64,000 nt of DNA from Pectobacterium carotovorum (GTDB lineage Bacteria > Pseudomonadota > Gammaproteobacteria > Enterobacterales > Enterobacteriaceae), in the NCBI GenBank assembly GCA_016415585.1, contig CP066552.1, forward strand, positions 3,100,001 to 3,164,000. The letters run 5' to 3'. Positions 35,388-47,469 of this stretch are shown one piece after another. The notes beneath the pieces are model-generated. The model ran no database searches. It worked only from the letters and a program-made list of their open reading frames with translations, and was not told the DNA's origin. A program made the translations under genes and the position numbers. Each line of letters starts with the position of its first letter. Position 1 is the first letter of the stretch.

Positions 35388-37235
35388 TTAGACCAGCAGT
35401 AACAAGGCCAGCACCAGCACGGCACCAAAGCCCATTGAAGCAACGTACCAGCGCAATTGACCATTCGCACTGAGCGCCAGCCCACGGTTACCCCAACGAG
35501 TAATCGTAGCCGGAAGCGTCATCAATGCATTTAACGGATCACGCTGCAACAGCTTCGCGATAGCCAGATACGGTTTAACAAAGACATGGTCGTACAACCA
35601 GTCGAAGCCCCACGCGTGGAACCACCAGGTCGAGAAGAAACGACCTGGAGCACTCTTCGCGATGCTGCTCACCGCCTGACGTTTACCCAGCCACAGCACA
35701 GCAGCAAGCAGAATACCGGCAATCGCCACCACGCCAGAGGTAATTTCCAGCGTCATCAACTGGCCATGTTCAAGCTCAGTCGTCGCTGGCAATACACCGT
35801 GCAACGGCGGAACAATCATCGCACCAATAAAGGTGGACAGAATCATCAGCACAACCAGCGGTAAGTGGTGAGAAATGCCTTTTCCTGCATGCGCTTTGGT
35901 TTTCTCTTCACCGTGGAACACGATGAAAATCATACGGAACGTATACAGCGAGGTCATGAAGGCACCGGCCAATCCAGCCACCATCAGATTGATGTGACCA
36001 TTTGCCCATGCGCCAGCCAGAATCTCGTCTTTACTGAAGAAGCCTGCGGTAACCAGCGGCAGTGCAGCCAGCGCCGCGCCCCCGACCAGGAAGCAAACAT
36101 AAACCAGCGGAATCGTTTTACGCAGGCCGCCCATCTTGAAGATGTTCTGCTCGTGGTGGCAGGCCAAAATCACCGAACCAGAAGAGAGGAACAGCAGCGC
36201 TTTAAAGAACGCGTGCGTCATCAGGTGAAAAATCGCGGCATCCCATGCCTGAACGCCCAGCGCCAGGAACATGTAACCAATCTGGCTCATCGTAGAGTAA
36301 GCCAAGACGCGCTTGATGTCGGTTTGAACCAGAGCGGCAAAACCTGCCAGCACCAGCGTGACTGCACCCACAATCCCTACCAGATGCAGAACATCCGGGG
36401 CCATCAGGAACAGGCCGTTAGTACGCGCAATCAGGTAAACACCCGCGGTAACCATCGTGGCGGCGTGGATCAGTGCAGATACCGGAGTTGGACCAGCCAT
36501 CGCATCCGCCAGCCAGGTTTGCAGCGGCAGCTGTGCCGATTTACCGACCGCACCACCCAGCAACATCAGCGTAGCCCAGGTGATTTCTGGTGAACCTTCA
36601 GCCAGTTTCTGCGGTGCCAATACCATCAGCTCGCGGAAGTTAAGCGTACCCAGCTCTTTGTAAAGGATGAACAGCGCAAAGGCCAGGAAGACGTCACCCA
36701 CACGCGTAACGATGAAGGCTTTCATCGCCGCCGCGCCGTTCTTCGGATTGGTGTAGTAGAAACCGATCAGCAGGTAACTGCACAGCCCCACCCCTTCCCA
36801 ACCGAGGTACATCAACAACAGGTTATCAGCCAGTACCAGAACAACCATACTCGCGATAAACAGGTTGGTGTAGGCGAAGAAGCGGGAATATCCCTCTTCC
36901 CCACGCATGTACCAAGAGGCAAACAGGTGGATAAAGAAGCCGACACCCGTTACAACGGACAGCATCGTCACCGAAAGGCCATCGAGCGTCAGCGTGACGC
37001 TGATGTCGAAGTTGCCGACGGCCATCCATGTCCACAGATGCTGATTAAAGAAGGTTACACCGCCGTGCTGTTGGCCCATGAAATCGACCACAACCCAAGC
37101 GGTAACCAACGCTGCCAGACCAATCGAGCCAACACCGACGGTCGCGGACGTATTTTCAGACCAGCGACCGCGGGAAAATGCCAGCAACAGAAAGCCGAGC
37201 AGCGGGAAGAGTATTGTTAAATAGAGTAAGTTCAT
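35388..37235 (-). CDS. nuoL: NADH-quinone oxidoreductase subunit L
   Basis: Largest antiporter-like subunit, 615 residues, at the distal end of the membrane arm. It has [20 protein letters not shown] around residue 235, [21 protein letters not shown] near 315, and the long C-terminal lateral helix region (about 500-600). The start overlaps the nuoK stop by 4 bp (ATGA), so translation is coupled. Confidence 0.97.
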
Positions 37236-37534
37236 CCGCGCATCTCACTGACTGTATCAATATTCAGGGTCTGACGACGACGATACATTTGCAGCAACAG
37301 TGCCAGACCAATACTGGCCTCAGCCGCTGCCAGCGTAATCGCCAGAATGTACATCACCTGACCATCCGGCTGCTGCCAGTAACTGCCTGCGACCACAAAG
37401 GCCAGCGCGGCAGCGTTGATCATAATTTCAAGACTGATCAACATAAACAGCAGGTTACGACGAATCAACAGACCAGTCAGCCCCAGAACAAACAGAATAG
37501 CGGCTAAAATCAATCCATGTTGTAACGGAATCAT
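37232..37534 (-). CDS. nuoK: NADH-quinone oxidoreductase subunit K
   Basis: A 100-residue three-helix membrane subunit with the conserved buried Glu region [12 protein letters not shown] (about 36-47) and [18 protein letters not shown] (about 69-86). It overlaps nuoL and nuoJ by 4 bp each, which indicates tight translational coupling. Confidence 0.97.
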
Positions 37535-38091
37535 GCGCGTTCCCCCGTTATTTTCTTCTCAACGTCCTGGTTCGCGCCTTCTTTACTGACAACGTCACCA
37601 CGTTTATCTTCACGACCAATGTGGAAAGCGACAACCAATCCCGCCAGCAGCAGCATTGATGCTAATTCAACGGCCAGAACATAAGGCCCAAACAGGCTGA
37701 TACCCACGGCTTTCGCCTCAACAGGCGTACCCGTGATGCCCTGCTCTTTCAGGCTAAGAATGGCATTGACGACAATCACCAGTAACGCCAGTGAAAGAAT
37801 GCTCGGACCGATCCAGACGCTGGGTTTCAGCCAATTCCGCTCTTGTTCTTCTACGGAATTACCGAGGTTGAGCATCATGACCACGAACACAAACAGCACC
37901 ATGATGGCACCCGCATACACGATGATGCTCAGCGCGCCGGCAAAATTAGCCCCCAGCGAGAAAAATACGCCCGCAATCGCCATGAGCGAGGTGACCATAT
38001 ACAACAATGCATGCACAGGATTGGTATGCGTAATGACGCGCAGTGTCGCCAGTATCGCAATCAAACCTGTGGTATAAAAAGCGAATTCCAT
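37531..38091 (-). CDS. nuoJ: NADH-quinone oxidoreductase subunit J
   Basis: A 186-residue membrane subunit with five helices, opening [14 protein letters not shown]. It has the conserved [21 protein letters not shown] region (about 48-68). The C-terminal tail (about 160-186) is charged and ends in KKITGERA. Its stop overlaps the nuoK start. Confidence 0.96.
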
Positions 38092-38100
38092 GCTAGCTCC

Positions 38101-38643
38101 TTAGGGCAACAGGCCTTTGACATCAATGGGTTTGGCTTCGTTTTCAGCTTCGCCTTTGTCTTTCCCATCGATTGCCATACCAGCCATCCGGTAGAAATTA
38201 TATTCCGGATATTTACCCGGCCCCGATATCAGCAAATCTTCTTTCTCGTACACCAGATCCTGACGTTTGTAGTCGCCCATCTCGAAATCCGGCGTCAGCT
38301 GGATAGCGGTTGTCGGGCAGGCTTCTTCACAGAAGCCACAGAAAATGCAGCGCGAGAAGTTGACGCGGAAGAACTCTGGATACCAGCGACCATCTTTGGT
38401 TTCCGCTTTCTGCAATGAGATACAGCCGACCGGACAGGCCACCGCACACAGGTTGCAGGCAACGCAACGCTCTTCACCATCTGGATCGCGCGTCAGCACG
38501 ATACGACCACGGTAGCGCGGTGGTGGATTCACAGGCTCTTCTGGATACATTCTGGTTTCGCGCTTCTTAAAAGCATTCGATCCCACCATACAGATACTGC
38601 GTATCTGGGTGCCGAAACCAACCACTAACTCTTTCAATGTCAT
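38101..38643 (-). CDS. nuoI: NADH-quinone oxidoreductase subunit I (8Fe ferredoxin)
   Basis: A 180-residue peripheral-arm subunit with two 4Fe-4S clusters (N6a, N6b). The ferredoxin motifs are [12 protein letters not shown] (near 60) and [12 protein letters not shown] (near 100). It bridges NuoG/NuoB and the membrane arm. It lies 9 bp after nuoJ in transcription order reversed, with nuoH 17 bp away. Confidence 0.97.
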   Translation of the reverse strand: MTLKELVVGFGTQIRSICMVGSNAFKKRETRMYPEEPVNPPPRYRGRIVLTRDPDGEERCVACNLCAVACPVGCISLQKAETKDGRWYPEFFRVNFSRCIFCGFCEEACPTTAIQLTPDFEMGDYKRQDLVYEKEDLLISGPGKYPEYNFYRMAGMAIDGKDKGEAENEAKPIDVKGLLP

Positions 38644-38660
38644 GGTTTATTCACCCCTTC

Positions 38661-39635
38661 TTAAGCGTTGTACAAAATGACGGCCGCTGTCGCCAGCAGA
38701 TTCAAAAGCGTTATCGGCAGACAGACTTTCCAACCGAAAGACATCACCTGGTCATAACGCGGACGGGGTAACGAAGCACGAATCAGGATGAACATCATCA
38801 TGAAAAAGCCTGTTTTCAGCGCGAACCAGACAAACGGAGGCAGGATTGGACCATGCCAGCCACCGAAGAATAAGGTCACCATCAGCGCGGAAACAGTCAC
38901 GATCCCGATATATTCCCCGACAAAGAACAGACCGAATTTCATACCGGAGTATTCAATGTGGTAACCATCGGCCAGTTCCTGTTCAGCTTCAGGCTGGTCA
39001 AACGGGTGACGGTGACACACCGCCACGCCTGCGATGGCAAACGTAATAAAGCCGAAGAACTGCGGGATAACGTTCCACAGGTGTTCCTGAGAATCGACGA
39101 TGTCGCGCATGTTGAACGAGCCCGCTTGCGCGACAACCCCCATCAGCGACAGGCCGATGAACACTTCGTAGCTTACGGTCTGAGCAGAAGCACGTACCGC
39201 ACCCAGCAGCGAGTATTTGTTGTTACTCGCCCAGCCGGCAAACAGCACCGCGTAAACGGCCAAACCCGCCATCATCAGGAAGAACAGGATACCGATGTTC
39301 AGATCGGCGACACCCCAGGTTGGCGTGATCGGCACAATCGCAAAGGCAATCAGCATTGACGTAAACGCGATCATCGGTGCCAGCGTGAAGATCACTTTAT
39401 CGGTGAAATTAGGCACCCAGTCTTCTTTGAAGAACATCTTGATCATGTCAGCGACAAGCTGCAATGAACCGCCCCAACCTACCCGGTTCGGTCCATAACG
39501 TCCCTGGAAGAGACCGAGCAGTCGACGTTCACCCATACTCATGAATGCGCCACAGGTCACCACAACCAGCAGAATCACGATCGCTTTTCCGACGGAGATC
39601 AGAATCTCGATTAATTCCGGCGTTAACCAACTCAT
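38661..39635 (-). CDS. nuoH: NADH-quinone oxidoreductase subunit H
   Basis: A 324-residue membrane subunit that forms part of the quinone-binding cavity. It has conserved [22 protein letters not shown] (near 45) and [24 protein letters not shown] FDxxEAExELxxGYxxEYSG (near 210). The start overlaps the nuoG stop by 4 bp. Confidence 0.97.
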   Translation of the reverse strand: MSWLTPELIEILISVGKAIVILLVVVTCGAFMSMGERRLLGLFQGRYGPNRVGWGGSLQLVADMIKMFFKEDWVPNFTDKVIFTLAPMIAFTSMLIAFAIVPITPTWGVADLNIGILFFLMMAGLAVYAVLFAGWASNNKYSLLGAVRASAQTVSYEVFIGLSLMGVVAQAGSFNMRDIVDSQEHLWNVIPQFFGFITFAIAGVAVCHRHPFDQPEAEQELADGYHIEYSGMKFGLFFVGEYIGIVTVSALMVTLFFGGWHGPILPPFVWFALKTGFFMMMFILIRASLPRPRYDQVMSFGWKVCLPITLLNLLATAAVILYNA

Positions 39636-42358
39636 TGTGCGGCCTCCCGCAGATTTTCAACGGTTGCACCCGCCAGCACCGGTGCAATACCCGGTAAGCC
39701 CAGCGGTAAACCAACCTGTCCCTGACTCAATGCCGCACTTAAGCGCAGTGGCAGACGTAGCGTTTGTCCTGCACAGGTCAACTCAAGCAACGCACCAGCG
39801 TTCACGCCCAGCGTTGCCGCGTCAGCCGGGTTCACCATCACGTAAGGCTCTGGCATACGCTGCTGAATCACGTCAGAACGCTGTGACATTTCATCACTAC
39901 CAAACAGGTGATAATACGGCGCAACGCGCCATTGACCCGCTTGTGGGACGAAAGCCGCAGGAATGTTATCGAAATACGCCAGCGAACCTTCGCCGGCTTC
40001 GATCATACGCACACCTGGATCGCCATGACGCAAATGTCCGCCCACTTCGTCCTGGAATTTGTTCCAGGCTTGTGGTGAGTTCCAGCCTGGTGCCCAAGCA
40101 AACGGAATCTGCTGACGATTAGCTGTCGGGCTGTTGTTCCCTTCCATTGAGAAGGCAAACATCGTGTCTTTATCGACGGGCTGACGTGGTTCATGCACGC
40201 TGATATTGGCACGCATTGCCGTACGTCCGCTGGAACGAATCGGTGAACGTGACAGTTTCTGACCACGAATACGGAACGACGCGTCCGGTGCGGCATCTTT
40301 GATTGCAGCAAGCTGCGGCAGAGCAGCAACACACGCATCAATCACGTTATCCAGCTGCGTCCAGTCAACCTGACGGCTGTTATAGGTGATATACAGCGAG
40401 TGCAGCCAGCGCCAGCTTTCCAGCATCACAATCTTGTCGTTGTAGTACGTTGGGTCATAAACCTGGAAGAAGCGCTGAGCGCGGCCTTCCTGATTCACCA
40501 ACGTACCGTCGCTTTCAGCAAAGCTGGCAGCAGACAGAATGATGCTGGCCTTATCCATGATGCGAGTACGCTGATGGTCAACCACAATCAGGTTCTCAGC
40601 TTTTTCCAGCGCCGCGTCAACGCGAGCGATTGGGGCATGACGGTAGAGATCGTTCTCCAGAACCACCAAGCTGTCAGCGTCGCCGTTTTCCAACTGCGCC
40701 AGCGCGTCATCCAGCGAACCGCCACCCATGATTGACAACCCGATGCTGTTAGCAGCAGGAGCAACAAAGGTAATACCGACGTCAGAACCGCGATTTTTCA
40801 GCGCTTTGGCAACGTTTGCCGCCGCAGAGATCACTTCCTCGCTACCTGAATTGGTGCCGGAAATGATGAGTGGTTTTTTCGCACCGGCCAGCGCCTGTAC
40901 GATGATATCGACTTTCTGGTCGAGACCCGCAGCCAGATCGGTAACTGCCGGAGCGCTGCTATCCAGACCATGTGCAATGGCAAAACCAAGACGTGCCTGA
41001 TCGGCAACCGGCGCACGGTAGTTCCATGCAGCGATGTCGTCCAGACGGGTGTTATCGACGTTGGTGACAAACAGCGGGTGCTTGGCATGCTGACCAATGT
41101 TCATGATCGCCGCAATCTGCCAGTCAGCCACTTTCTGTGCGGCCGCCATTTCACGAGCTTTGCCTTTAACGGCCTGACGAACGGCCAGTGCGATACGCGC
41201 GCCCGTCTGCGTCAAGTCTTCACCCAGAATCAGAACTGCATCGTAGCCTTCGATCTCACGCAGCGCCGGTGTTCTCACACCGCTTTCGCGCAGCACTTTC
41301 AGGATCAGTTGCAGACGATTTTGTTCTTCCTGCGCGATACCGGTGTAGAAGTTCTCTGCACCCACCAGCTCACGCAAGGCGAAGTTGCTTTCAATGCTGG
41401 CACGCGGTGAACCGATACCGATCGTTTTCTTCGCCTGACGCAGCACATCCGCCGCACCTTGCAATGCCTGATCGGCATTCAGCGCGATCCAGTCATTACC
41501 GCGACGTTGCAGCGGCTGGTTCGGACGGTCTTTCTGGTTGACATAGCCGTAACCAAAACGACCGCGGTCACACAGGAAATAGTGGTTTACGCTACCGTTA
41601 AAACGGTTTTCGATACGGCGCAGTTCGCCATAGCGTTCACCGGGGCTGGTATTACAGCCGATGCTGCACTGCTGGCAGACGCTCGGTGCAAACTGCATAT
41701 CCCATTTACGGTTATAGCGCTCGGAGTGCGTTTTATCGGTGAATACACCGGTAGGACACACTTCAACCAGGTTGCCAGAGAACTCGCTTTCCAGCGTGCC
41801 ATCTTCCGGGCGACCGAAGTAGACGTTGTCGTGTGCGCCGTAAACGCCGAGATCTTTGCCATCCGCGTAATCTTTGTAGTAACGCACGCAACGATAGCAC
41901 GCGATACAACGGTTCATCTCATGAGAAATGAACGGCCCGAGATCCTGATTGCGGTGGGTACGTTTGGTGAAGCGATAGCGACGGAAGTTTTGCCCCGTCA
42001 TCACCGTCATATCCTGCAAATGACAGTTACCGCCTTCCTCACACACCGGACAATCGTGCGGGTGGTTGGTCATCAGAAACTCAACTATCGTCTTACGGAA
42101 TAGCTTCGCTTCTTCATCTTCAATCGCGATGAACGTTCCTTCGGTTGCTGGTGTCATACAAGACATCACCAGACGACCGCGGGTGTCTTCCGCGTTTTGG
42201 TACTGTTTTACCGCACAGAGGCGGCAGGATCCGACGCTCCCGAGCGCGGGGTGCCAGCAAAAGTAAGGAATATCAAGTCCCAGAGTCAGGCAAGCTTCCA
42301 GAAGGTTGTCTGCTCCGTTTACTTCATACTCTTTGCCGTCTACATGAATAGTAGCCAT
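39632..42358 (-). CDS. nuoG: NADH-quinone oxidoreductase subunit G
   Basis: Large Fe-S subunit of the NADH module, 908 residues as in E. coli. The N-terminal [2Fe-2S] ferredoxin is at about 30-60 ([19 protein letters not shown]). The C-rich [16 protein letters not shown] motif (about 100) and [13 protein letters not shown] follow, then 4Fe-4S ligands CQQCSIGCN. The rest resembles molybdopterin-enzyme domains without a cofactor. I use the ATG at 42358; a Met in frame at 42367 also exists. It is separated from nuoF by about 190 bp, an unusual gap in the operon, with an inserted repeat. Confidence 0.97.
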   Translation of the reverse strand: MATIHVDGKEYEVNGADNLLEACLTLGLDIPYFCWHPALGSVGSCRLCAVKQYQNAEDTRGRLVMSCMTPATEGTFIAIEDEEAKLFRKTIVEFLMTNHPHDCPVCEEGGNCHLQDMTVMTGQNFRRYRFTKRTHRNQDLGPFISHEMNRCIACYRCVRYYKDYADGKDLGVYGAHDNVYFGRPEDGTLESEFSGNLVEVCPTGVFTDKTHSERYNRKWDMQFAPSVCQQCSIGCNTSPGERYGELRRIENRFNGSVNHYFLCDRGRFGYGYVNQKDRPNQPLQRRGNDWIALNADQALQGAADVLRQAKKTIGIGSPRASIESNFALRELVGAENFYTGIAQEEQNRLQLILKVLRESGVRTPALREIEGYDAVLILGEDLTQTGARIALAVRQAVKGKAREMAAAQKVADWQIAAIMNIGQHAKHPLFVTNVDNTRLDDIAAWNYRAPVADQARLGFAIAHGLDSSAPAVTDLAAGLDQKVDIIVQALAGAKKPLIISGTNSGSEEVISAAANVAKALKNRGSDVGITFVAPAANSIGLSIMGGGSLDDALAQLENGDADSLVVLENDLYRHAPIARVDAALEKAENLIVVDHQRTRIMDKASIILSAASFAESDGTLVNQEGRAQRFFQVYDPTYYNDKIVMLESWRWLHSLYITYNSRQVDWTQLDNVIDACVAALPQLAAIKDAAPDASFRIRGQKLSRSPIRSSGRTAMRANISVHEPRQPVDKDTMFAFSMEGNNSPTANRQQIPFAWAPGWNSPQAWNKFQDEVGGHLRHGDPGVRMIEAGEGSLAYFDNIPAAFVPQAGQWRVAPYYHLFGSDEMSQRSDVIQQRMPEPYVMVNPADAATLGVNAGALLELTCAGQTLRLPLRLSAALSQGQVGLPLGLPGIAPVLAGATVENLREAAQ

Positions 42359-42414
42359 AGTCAGCATGCTTCCATAATGGCCCGTGTCACCACGAGCGCT
42401 AATCAAAAATTCTG

Positions 42415-42477
42415 TATACCCTCACTTTCAAATCGCAAATGCGTTGGCTACCTGCGCCTTGAAATCTATTGGGTTTA
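42415..42477. repeat. Palindromic ERIC-like miniature element in the nuoF-nuoG gap
   Basis: A 63-bp element with imperfect terminal inverted repeat TATACCC (42415-42421) and GGGTTTA (42471-42477). It contains internal complementary segments (TTTCAAATCGC... and GCGCCTTGAAATCTATT). Its end and TTTCAAG-type arms resemble ERIC ends, without the GGAGCTTACATAAGTAAG core. I read it as a short non-autonomous relative or deletion derivative of ERIC. Confidence 0.6.
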
Positions 42478-42479
42478 TG

Positions 42480-42503
42480 AGGGTGGCTTATTTGCGCCAC
42501 CCT
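42480..42503 (-). other. Hairpin just downstream of nuoF
   Basis: AGGGTGGC (42480-42487) pairs with GCCACCCT (42496-42503). It sits 42 bp downstream of the nuoF stop on the minus strand, before nuoG. There is no T run, so partial attenuation or mRNA stabilisation is possible. Confidence 0.5.
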
Positions 42504-42544
42504 GCGGATACATTCACTGCATCTCGCACGTGTTGAGCGATAGC

Positions 42545-43894
42545 TTACCAGCGCTCTTTCAACAGGTTAGGCTGAATACCGCCAATCGCTTTGACATTGC
42601 CTAAATACTGTTTAGAGATACCCGCTTCGAATTCTTCCCGGAAATACTTGATGGCACTTTGCAGCGGCTCGACCGCACCCGGCGCATGTGCACAGAAGGT
42701 GTTGCCCGGCCCGAGGAAACGGCAAAGCTGCTCCAGCGTTTCGATATCGCCAGGCTGACCTTCACCCTTCTCCAGCGCACGCAGAATCTTCACGCTCCAC
42801 GGCAGACCATCGCGGCACGGCGTACACCAGCCACAGGATTCACGGGAGAAGAATTCTTCGAGATTGCGCGTCAGCGAAACCATATTGATTTCGTGATCGA
42901 CGGCCATCGCCAGTGCGGTACCCATACGGCTACCAGCTTTCGCAATGTGCTCAAAATCCATCGGCAGATCGAGATGGCTTTCCGTCAGGAAATCCGTACC
43001 TGCACCACCCGGTTGCCAGGCTTTCAGCTTCAGACCATCGCGCATACCGCCCGCGTAGTCTTCCAGAATTTCACGCGCAGTCGTACCGAACGGCAGTTCC
43101 CACAGACCCGGATTCTTGACGCGGCCGGAGAAGCCCATCAGTTTCGTGCCTGCATCTTTACTTTTACCCGCAGACAGCCCCTGATACCACGCTGCACCGT
43201 GCTCGATAATCGCCGGTACGTTACACAGCGTTTCCACGTTGTTGACGCAGGTCGGCTTGCCCCAAACACCCGCAGACGCCGGGAACGGCGGCTTAGAACG
43301 TGGGTTGGCACGACGGCCTTCCAGTGAGTTAATCAGTGCGGTTTCTTCACCGCAGATGTAACGCCCAGCGCCCGTATGCACGAACAGCTCGAAATCAAAT
43401 CCGCTGCCCAGAATATTTTTGCCCAGCAGGCCAGCCGCTTTCGCTTCTTCGATTGCGCGACGCAGATGAACAGCAGCTTCGATGTATTCGCCGCGCAGGA
43501 AGATGTAACCACGGTAGGCTTTCAGTGCAAAGGCGCTGATCAGCATGCCTTCAACCAGCAGATGGGGCTCTTGCTCCATCAGCAGGCGGTCTTTATAAGT
43601 ACCGGGCTCCATCTCATCCGCGTTACACAGCAGGTAGCGGATGTTCATGCTTTCGTCTTTCGGCATCAGGCTCCACTTCAAGCCTGTCGAAAAGCCCGCG
43701 CCGCCACGTCCTTTCAGGCCAGCGTCTTTAACCAGTGAGACCACTTCATCCTGCGCCATGCCGGTTAACGCTTTTTGCGCGGCGACATAGCCGTTTTTGC
43801 TGCGATATTCATCCAGCCATACCGGCTGTTTGTCTGCACGTAAACGCCAGGTCAGAGGATGCTGCTCAGCAGTCAGAACAATGTCTTTACTCAT
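42545..43894 (-). CDS. nuoF: NADH-quinone oxidoreductase subunit F
   Basis: A 449-residue NADH- and FMN-binding subunit where electrons enter. Glycine-rich sites are [15 protein letters not shown] (about 61-75, NADH/FMN) and [19 protein letters not shown] (about 175). The 4Fe-4S ligands are [11 protein letters not shown] (about 350) plus a final Cys in NTFCAHAPG. nuoE overlaps its start by 4 bp. Confidence 0.97.
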   Translation of the reverse strand: MSKDIVLTAEQHPLTWRLRADKQPVWLDEYRSKNGYVAAQKALTGMAQDEVVSLVKDAGLKGRGGAGFSTGLKWSLMPKDESMNIRYLLCNADEMEPGTYKDRLLMEQEPHLLVEGMLISAFALKAYRGYIFLRGEYIEAAVHLRRAIEEAKAAGLLGKNILGSGFDFELFVHTGAGRYICGEETALINSLEGRRANPRSKPPFPASAGVWGKPTCVNNVETLCNVPAIIEHGAAWYQGLSAGKSKDAGTKLMGFSGRVKNPGLWELPFGTTAREILEDYAGGMRDGLKLKAWQPGGAGTDFLTESHLDLPMDFEHIAKAGSRMGTALAMAVDHEINMVSLTRNLEEFFSRESCGWCTPCRDGLPWSVKILRALEKGEGQPGDIETLEQLCRFLGPGNTFCAHAPGAVEPLQSAIKYFREEFEAGISKQYLGNVKAIGGIQPNLLKERW

Positions 43895-44436
43895 TGATAC
43901 TGCTCCAATAACGATTCAATTCCTTCCGGCGTCACATGGGTATGGGTATCTTCGTCAATCATCATTGACGGCCCCTTGTCACAGTTCCCCAGGCAGCAGG
44001 TCGGCAACAGCGTGAAACGTCCATCGAACGTTGTCTGTCCCGGTTTGATGCTGAGCTTACGCTCAAGTGCAGCCTGAACGCCCTGATAGCCATTGATGTG
44101 GCACACGACGCTGTCGCAATAGCGAATAACATGACGCCCGACAGGCTGACGGAAAATCTGGCTGTAGAACGTTGCCACGCCTTCCACGTCACTGGCAGGA
44201 ATACCCAGCAGATCGGCAATCGCATGGATCGCCCCATCCGGTACCCAGCCGCGTTCTTTTTGCACAATTTTCAGTGCTTCGATCGACGCGGCGCGTGCAT
44301 CTTCGTAGTGATGTTTTTCGTGCTCAATGGCGTCACGTTCGGCGTCACTCAATACAAAAGCATTGTCTTTTGTCAGCGAATCGTCAGCAGGTTGTCCCTG
44401 AGCGTCAATATGATCGTGATTGTTATGATCATGCAT
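43891..44436 (-). CDS. nuoE: NADH-quinone oxidoreductase subunit E
   Basis: A 181-residue subunit with a thioredoxin-like fold binding a [2Fe-2S] cluster. The ligands lie in CDSVVC (about 107) and CCLGNC (about 148). Compared with E. coli NuoE (166) the N-terminus has about 15 extra residues rich in His and Asp ([19 protein letters not shown]). The start at 44436 follows two bases after the nuoCD stop. Confidence 0.96.
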   Translation of the reverse strand: MHDHNNHDHIDAQGQPADDSLTKDNAFVLSDAERDAIEHEKHHYEDARAASIEALKIVQKERGWVPDGAIHAIADLLGIPASDVEGVATFYSQIFRQPVGRHVIRYCDSVVCHINGYQGVQAALERKLSIKPGQTTFDGRFTLLPTCCLGNCDKGPSMMIDEDTHTHVTPEGIESLLEQYQ

Positions 44437-44438
44437 AA

Positions 44439-46238
44439 TTAGCGGTCCACATCTGACATTACGAAATCAATACTGCCGAGGTAAACGATCAGGTCGGATA
44501 CCAGACATCCGCGAATTACAGAAGGAATCTGTTGCAGATGCGCATAGCTCGGCGTGCGAATACGGGTACGGTAGCTCATCGTGCCGCCGTCACTGGTCAG
44601 GTAATAGCTGTTAATGCCCTTCGTTGCCTCAACCATCTGGAATGATTCATTGGCAGGCATCACCGGTCCCCAGGAAACCTGAAGGAAGTGGTTAATCAGC
44701 GTATCGATATGCTGCAACGTGCGCTCTTTTGGTGGCGGCGTCGTCAGCGGGTGATCCGCTTTGAACGGGCCTTCCGGCATATTCTTGAGGCACTGATCCA
44801 GAATACGTAAGCTCTGACGCAGTTCTTCGACTTTCAGCATCACGCGGCTATAGCAATCGCTGATGCCATCGCCCACTGGCACTTCAAAGTCAAAGTTTTC
44901 ATAACCGGAATACGGACGCCATTTACGTACGTCAAAACCAATACCCGTGGCACGCAGACCCGCACCCGTTACGCCCCAATCCAATGCTTCTTTCGCATTG
45001 TAGGCGGCGACGCCCTGAGTACGGCCTTTCAGAATGGTGTTCTGCAACGCGGATTTGACATAGGTGTCCAAACGAGCTGGCATCCAATCAAGGAATTCAC
45101 GCAGCAGACGTTCCCAACCGCGTGGCAGATCGTGCGCCACACCGCCAATACGGAACCACGCCGGGTGCATACGGAAGCCTGTAATCGCTTCAACCAAATC
45201 GTAAATTTTCTGGCGGTCAGTAAACGCAAAGAACACCGGTGTCATCGCACCGACGTCCTGAATATAGGTACTGATGTACAGCAGATGGCTATTAATACGG
45301 AACAGCTCAGACAGCATTACGCGAATCGTCTTGACGCGATCCGGCACCTCAATGCCTGCCAGTTTTTCCACGGCCAGTACGTACGGCATTTCGTTAACGC
45401 AGCCGCCGAGGTATTCAATACGGTCGGTATAAGGAATGTAGCTGTGCCAGGATTGGCGCTCGCCCATTTTCTCCGCGCCGCGATGGTGGTAACCCACATC
45501 TGGCACGCAGTCGACGATTTCTTCACCGTCCAGTTGCAGGATAATACGGAAGGCACCGTGTGAAGACGGGTGGTTCGGACCGAGGTTGAGGAACATGAAG
45601 TCCTCATTTTCAGTACCGCGCTTCATTCCCCACTCTTCCGGTTTGAACGTCAGCGATTCCATTTCCAGATCTTCTTTCTGCTTGGTCAGCTCGAAAGGAT
45701 CGAATTCGGTCGCACGCGCCGGATAATCTTTACGCAACGGATGCCCTTCCCACGTCTGCGGCATCATTATGCGCGTCAGGTGCGGGTGACCATTGAACGT
45801 AATACCAAACATTTCCCACGTTTCGCGCTCATACCAGTTGGCATTCGGGAACAGTTTGGTCACGGTCGGTACATGCAGATCGCTCTCGGCTAACGCGACT
45901 TTCAGCATGATGTCACGGTTACGCTCGATGGAAATGATGTGATAAAAGACGGAGTAGTCGGCGGCAGGTAAACCTTCACGATGGGTGCGCAGACGCTCAT
46001 CCATACCGTGCAGGTCAAACAGCATGACATAAGGCTTCGGCTGTTTTTTCAGGAATGCGACAACATCCAGTAATTGCTCACGCTTGACCCACACAACAGG
46101 GATCCCTGTGCGGGTTGCCTGTACAGTAAATGCATCTGGTCCAAAACGGTTACACAGTTCGCCAACGACCGGATCGTTAAGGTGATCGCGGGTTTGCCAG
46201 CCTGGCTGAGCGAGATCGTGTGTCGTTAAATCTGTCAT
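44439..46238 (-). CDS. nuoCD: NADH-quinone oxidoreductase subunit C/D (fused)
   Basis: A 599-residue fusion of NuoC (about 1-190) and NuoD (about 210-599), the form found in E. coli. The NuoD part has [20 protein letters not shown] and [14 protein letters not shown], which line the quinone pocket and carry relatives of the [NiFe]-hydrogenase motifs. It docks with NuoB in the peripheral arm. nuoE is 2 bp downstream. Confidence 0.97.
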   Translation of the reverse strand: MTDLTTHDLAQPGWQTRDHLNDPVVGELCNRFGPDAFTVQATRTGIPVVWVKREQLLDVVAFLKKQPKPYVMLFDLHGMDERLRTHREGLPAADYSVFYHIISIERNRDIMLKVALAESDLHVPTVTKLFPNANWYERETWEMFGITFNGHPHLTRIMMPQTWEGHPLRKDYPARATEFDPFELTKQKEDLEMESLTFKPEEWGMKRGTENEDFMFLNLGPNHPSSHGAFRIILQLDGEEIVDCVPDVGYHHRGAEKMGERQSWHSYIPYTDRIEYLGGCVNEMPYVLAVEKLAGIEVPDRVKTIRVMLSELFRINSHLLYISTYIQDVGAMTPVFFAFTDRQKIYDLVEAITGFRMHPAWFRIGGVAHDLPRGWERLLREFLDWMPARLDTYVKSALQNTILKGRTQGVAAYNAKEALDWGVTGAGLRATGIGFDVRKWRPYSGYENFDFEVPVGDGISDCYSRVMLKVEELRQSLRILDQCLKNMPEGPFKADHPLTTPPPKERTLQHIDTLINHFLQVSWGPVMPANESFQMVEATKGINSYYLTSDGGTMSYRTRIRTPSYAHLQQIPSVIRGCLVSDLIVYLGSIDFVMSDVDR

Positions 46239-46336
46239 AAATATGTCACCACATTAAATGTGCTATTTCTGTAGCTGATAATGACCGCACACTATTATCG
46301 AGGTATTACACGGTCACCGGGTTTATCATCTACAGG

Positions 46337-47011
46337 TCAAATCTCATCAGGCGAACGCAGGTTAGTCACAGCGATTCGCTCGCCGCGTTTGCGCTCACGC
46401 TCAGATTGCATGTTGGCGCGGTAAACGCCCTGTTCACCCACCACCCATGACAGAGGGCGGCGTTCTTTACCGATGGATTCTTTCAGCAGCAACAGCGCTT
46501 GCATGTAGGCTTCAGGACGCGGCGGGCAGCCCGGAATATATACATCAACAGGCAGGAATTTATCTACGCCCTGAACGACGGAATAAATATCGTACATGCC
46601 GCCGGAGTTAGCACATGCGCCCATAGAGATAACCCATTTAGGCTCAAGCATTTGCTCGTACAGACGCTGAATAACGGGGGCCATTTTGGTAAAACAGGTT
46701 CCCGCGACTACCATGAAGTCGGCCTGACGTGGCGACGCACGCAGAACTTCAGCACCAAAACGCGCCACGTCATGAACGGCGGTAAATGACGTCACCATTT
46801 CTACGTAGCAACAAGACAGGCCGAAGTTGTACGGCCACAGGGAGTTCTGACGCCCCCAGTTCACCGTATCGTGTAATGCATGTTCCAGTTTGCCCATATA
46901 GACACTGCGGTGAACATGTTGCTCCAGAGGGTCGGAAACGATCTCCTGACGTTGCAGGGGATAACGGTCATTCTCACCGTCCGGCTCTATGCGGGTGAGC
47001 GTATAGTCCAT
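46337..47011 (-). CDS. nuoB: NADH-quinone oxidoreductase subunit B
   Basis: A 224-residue subunit carrying 4Fe-4S cluster N2, the last before quinone. Ligands are in [16 protein letters not shown] (two adjacent Cys, about 62-63), GTCFTKM (about 129) and [10 protein letters not shown] (about 158). It contacts NuoCD and NuoI. The gap to nuoCD is about 98 bp. Confidence 0.97.
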   Translation of the reverse strand: MDYTLTRIEPDGENDRYPLQRQEIVSDPLEQHVHRSVYMGKLEHALHDTVNWGRQNSLWPYNFGLSCCYVEMVTSFTAVHDVARFGAEVLRASPRQADFMVVAGTCFTKMAPVIQRLYEQMLEPKWVISMGACANSGGMYDIYSVVQGVDKFLPVDVYIPGCPPRPEAYMQALLLLKESIGKERRPLSWVVGEQGVYRANMQSERERKRGERIAVTNLRSPDEI

Positions 47012-47028
47012 CTTAAAATGCCTCGCTG

Positions 47029-47469
47029 TTACTGCGGATGATTGTTGGTAGTGTTGATGATGTCTGATTTAACGACTTGTCTCTTGGAACGTACCGGGGT
47101 CCAGTCAAGTGCCCCAACGCGTACCAGATAAATCAAACCAGCCAACAGCACCAAAATGAAAATGGTTGCTTCAATGAAGCCAATCCAGCCGCTTTCTTTG
47201 ATAGACACAGCCCAAGCGTAGAGATAGAGGGCTTCAACGTCGAAGATCACGAAGAACATAGCGACAAGATAAAATTTAGCAGACAGGCGTAACCGCGCTG
47301 AACCTACGGAGTCAATACCGGATTCATAAGGTACGTTTTTGGCCCTGCCTTTTGCTCTCCCCCCCAGCAAGAATCCACCGGTCAGCATGAAGACGCAAAG
47401 GCCTACGGCAATGATAAGGAATAGCCCAAATGCCCAATGATGGGCGAGGATTTCAGTAGTTGTTGACAT
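47029..47469 (-). CDS. nuoA: NADH-quinone oxidoreductase subunit A
   Basis: A 146-residue three-helix membrane subunit, first in the nuo operon. It has the conserved [20 protein letters not shown] segment (about 48-68), which lines the quinone entry, and [13 protein letters not shown] (about 71-84). nuoB starts 17 bp downstream. Confidence 0.97.
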   Translation of the reverse strand: MSTTTEILAHHWAFGLFLIIAVGLCVFMLTGGFLLGGRAKGRAKNVPYESGIDSVGSARLRLSAKFYLVAMFFVIFDVEALYLYAWAVSIKESGWIGFIEATIFILVLLAGLIYLVRVGALDWTPVRSKRQVVKSDIINTTNNHPQ

